64,000 nt of DNA from Pseudomonadota bacterium. GTDB taxonomy: Bacteria; CALINM01. The DNA lies in contig JAOABK010000009.1 in NCBI GenBank assembly GCA_026418415.1, positions 1 to 64,000 on the forward strand. Direction: 5' to 3'. The position numbers were made by a program, and so were the translations under genes. Position 1 is the stretch's first letter. Every line of letters begins with the position of its first letter. Positions 61,869-64,000 of the stretch are shown in pieces. Below the pieces are notes generated by a model, which was not told the origin of the DNA, ran no database searches, and saw only the letters and a program-made list of their open reading frames with translations.

Positions 61869-62714
61869 ATGGACACTAAAAAATCAGATTTTGAGTTCAC
61901 AGATCTTCACAAGAAAATCATCGATTACCTTTTAAACCATGGCATGCAGATTATAACTGCAATAGGTATCATCATCGCGGGGTTATTTATAAGTAAATGG
62001 CTAAGTAATTTTGTACAAAAATGGCTTACCAAAAAAAGGCTTGAACCCCAATTAACGTCTTTAATCGTTAGAGTCGTTAAGTTATTGATTTTGGGTTTAT
62101 TTTTTATAATGGCCCTTGGTCAAATTGGTGTTCAGATCACCCCACTTCTTGCAGGTATTGGTGTCGCTGGAGTTGGAGTTTCTCTGGCTATGCAAGGGCT
62201 TTTGGGCAATATAGTCGCTGGCTTAACTATAATCTTTACAAAGCCCTTTACAATTGGAGAATATATAGAGCTTTTGGGAGTATATGGTCAGGTAATAGAT
62301 ATATCCCTATTCAGCACAACCTTACAACATGCAGACAATTCCCATGTTGTAGTACCAAATAGAAAAATAGTTGGAGAGATATTACATAATTACGGAAAGG
62401 TAAGACAATTAGATCTATCGATAGGTGTTTCATATGACAGTGACTTAAAATTAGTGATAAAAACCATCGAAGATTTACTTAACTCAAATCCAAAGGTGAT
62501 AAAAGATCTAAAGCCAATAATTGGTATATCTGCTTTTGAAGACAGTGCTATTAGAATTTCTATAAAACCTTGGGTTTCGGTAGAACATTATTCAATAGCT
62601 GGTAATGAAATAAATTTAGAAATTATTGAAAAATTTAGAGAGAAAAATATTAAAATACCCTTTCCCCAGAGAGAAGTCAGAATATTTAATGACAACCTTA
62701 TAAAATCCTCATAA
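61869..62714 (+). CDS. small-conductance mechanosensitive channel (MscS family)
   Basis: GIGVAGVGVSLAMQGLLGNIVAGLTIIFTKPFTIGEYIEL. Confidence 0.95.
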   Translation: MDTKKSDFEFTDLHKKIIDYLLNHGMQIITAIGIIIAGLFISKWLSNFVQKWLTKKRLEPQLTSLIVRVVKLLILGLFFIMALGQIGVQITPLLAGIGVAGVGVSLAMQGLLGNIVAGLTIIFTKPFTIGEYIELLGVYGQVIDISLFSTTLQHADNSHVVVPNRKIVGEILHNYGKVRQLDLSIGVSYDSDLKLVIKTIEDLLNSNPKVIKDLKPIIGISAFEDSAIRISIKPWVSVEHYSIAGNEINLEIIEKFREKNIKIPFPQREVRIFNDNLIKSS

Positions 62715-62717
62715 ACT

Positions 62718-63704
62718 TTATATATCTCCTTCATGAAGACTTAATTTAGAAAGCATATCTATATTGCTTTTATACCAATCAATGCATTTTGCTATACCAT
62801 TTTCAATACTAACCTCTGGCTTCCACCCAAGTATTTTTTCAGCCTTATTTATATCAGCATAAGTTTCAAACATATCTGCCTTGTGAAAGGGTTTAAAATC
62901 AATTATTGCTTTTTTCTTCAGGTTTTGCTCGATCAAGTTTATCACCTTTATAAGTTCTACTGGTTTGTTGTTGCCTAAATTTATAATCTCAAAATTTGGA
63001 AACCCTTTTTCATATGCAAGAATGGTACCCTTTGCAATATCATCAATATATGTAAAATCACGTCTTTGTTTGCCATCTCCATAAAGTGTTATGGGCTTTC
63101 CTTCATCAATTAGCTTAATAAACCTAAAGTAGCTCATGTCTGGTCTGCCCGCAGGCCCATAGACTGTAAAGTATCTTAAAACAACACCCTTAATGCCATA
63201 AAGATAATTGTAAGTATATAAAAGCATCTCTGCAGACTTTTTTGACCCCGCATAGGGCGAGATGGGAGTTTCTGTCGCCATATCCTCCCTGTAAGGTATT
63301 TCTTTTCCCGCATATAGAGAAGATGTAGATGCAAGCACAATTTTGTTTATTTCATGCCTTCTCATTAGCTCTAATAAATTTAAAGTGCCCATAACATTTG
63401 TGCTGAAATAAACAAAGGGATTAACTGTAGAATACCTAACCCCTGCCCTTGCTGCTAAATTAATCACTCCTGAAGGCTTTTCTTTTTGAAAAACCTCCTC
63501 TAAATCTTTTATATTCTCAATATCAACTTTATAAAATTTAAAATTAATATATCCATTTAGTTTCTCAAGGCGCCACTTCTTTAGATTCACATCGTAATAG
63601 GTGTTTAGATTATCAATCCCAATAACATCATATCCTTTACTTATTAGTAGCTCAGATACCTTCCAACCAATAAATCCACTTGCCCCAGTAACTAAAACCT
63701 TCAT
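62718..63704 (-). CDS. NAD-dependent epimerase (UDP-glucuronate 4-epimerase type)
   Basis: VTGASGFIGWKVSELLISKGYDVIGIDNLNTYYDVNLKKWRL; YAGSKKSAEML. Confidence 0.9.
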   Translation of the reverse strand: MKVLVTGASGFIGWKVSELLISKGYDVIGIDNLNTYYDVNLKKWRLEKLNGYINFKFYKVDIENIKDLEEVFQKEKPSGVINLAARAGVRYSTVNPFVYFSTNVMGTLNLLELMRRHEINKIVLASTSSLYAGKEIPYREDMATETPISPYAGSKKSAEMLLYTYNYLYGIKGVVLRYFTVYGPAGRPDMSYFRFIKLIDEGKPITLYGDGKQRRDFTYIDDIAKGTILAYEKGFPNFEIINLGNNKPVELIKVINLIEQNLKKKAIIDFKPFHKADMFETYADINKAEKILGWKPEVSIENGIAKCIDWYKSNIDMLSKLSLHEGDI

Positions 63705-63718
63705 ACAAAACTCCCCTT

Positions 63719-64000
63719 TTAGGTTTTAATACATATATCGATTAACTCATCTAATTTATTTTTAAAATCATATTCCCTTACCGAGTTTCTTATAAAAATT
63801 CTATCGTAGCTTCTATTGGCAAGCTCAATTGCATATATAAGCTCCTCTTCTTTTTTTAGATCTTTTATAACGTATCCTGCCCTTTCAGTAATAACCTCGC
63901 TACAACCATTGGCATTACTTGTTATTGTGAAAAGTCCCATCGCAAGGGCTTCAAGTGTGGCATTAGAAAAGGGATCATAAATAGTAGGGAGAATGAAAGC
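63719..64000 (-). CDS. glycosyltransferase family 4, C-terminal part; runs off the right edge
   Basis: Reverse-strand frame is open to the edge: AFILPTIYDPFSNATLEALAMGLFTITSNANGCSEVI, the GT4 acceptor/donor motif; the ORF track only starts at the internal Met. Confidence 0.88.
   Translation of the reverse strand, partial: AFILPTIYDPFSNATLEALAMGLFTITSNANGCSEVITERAGYVIKDLKKEEELIYAIELANRSYDRIFIRNSVREYDFKNKLDELIDICIKT

Overview
This is an AT-rich, gene-dense bacterial chromosome segment from a Gram-negative: Kdo and heptose LPS genes, lipoproteins, a secretin and a Tat-exported uptake hydrogenase are present. Most of it is ordinary housekeeping or metabolic content. That includes Kdo biosynthesis plus pyrG, coaBC, pcm, glgP, surE, PBP1A, moaA, a glutaconyl-CoA decarboxylase alpha-like gene, ISC genes, truA, ilvA, hemE-hemH-hemY, a [NiFe] hydrogenase operon, rfaE2 and mscS. 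Two accessory regions stand out. (A) 1-1520: the end of a CRISPR array with 36-bp repeats and one exactly duplicated spacer, followed by a 5'-truncated family A DNA polymerase fragment and two small ORFs that look like a mobile-element or phage remnant. (B) 42.9-55.4 kb: a surface/export island. It holds an 1860-aa multicopper oxidase with seven C-terminal Ig-like repeats, convergent with a luxR-led operon. That operon encodes internally duplicated beta-sandwich proteins, two paralogous small exported 'EGAPP' proteins, a DUF916/PapD-like tandem protein and a stand-alone secretin lipoprotein. There is no usher, no secretion ATPase and no inner-membrane platform in the window. Region B is my best candidate for an undescribed system; its function is inference. 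A 52-aa rubredoxin absent from the ORF track was also found. No tRNA, rRNA or cas genes were recognised. All family calls come from reading the translations; no database search was run.
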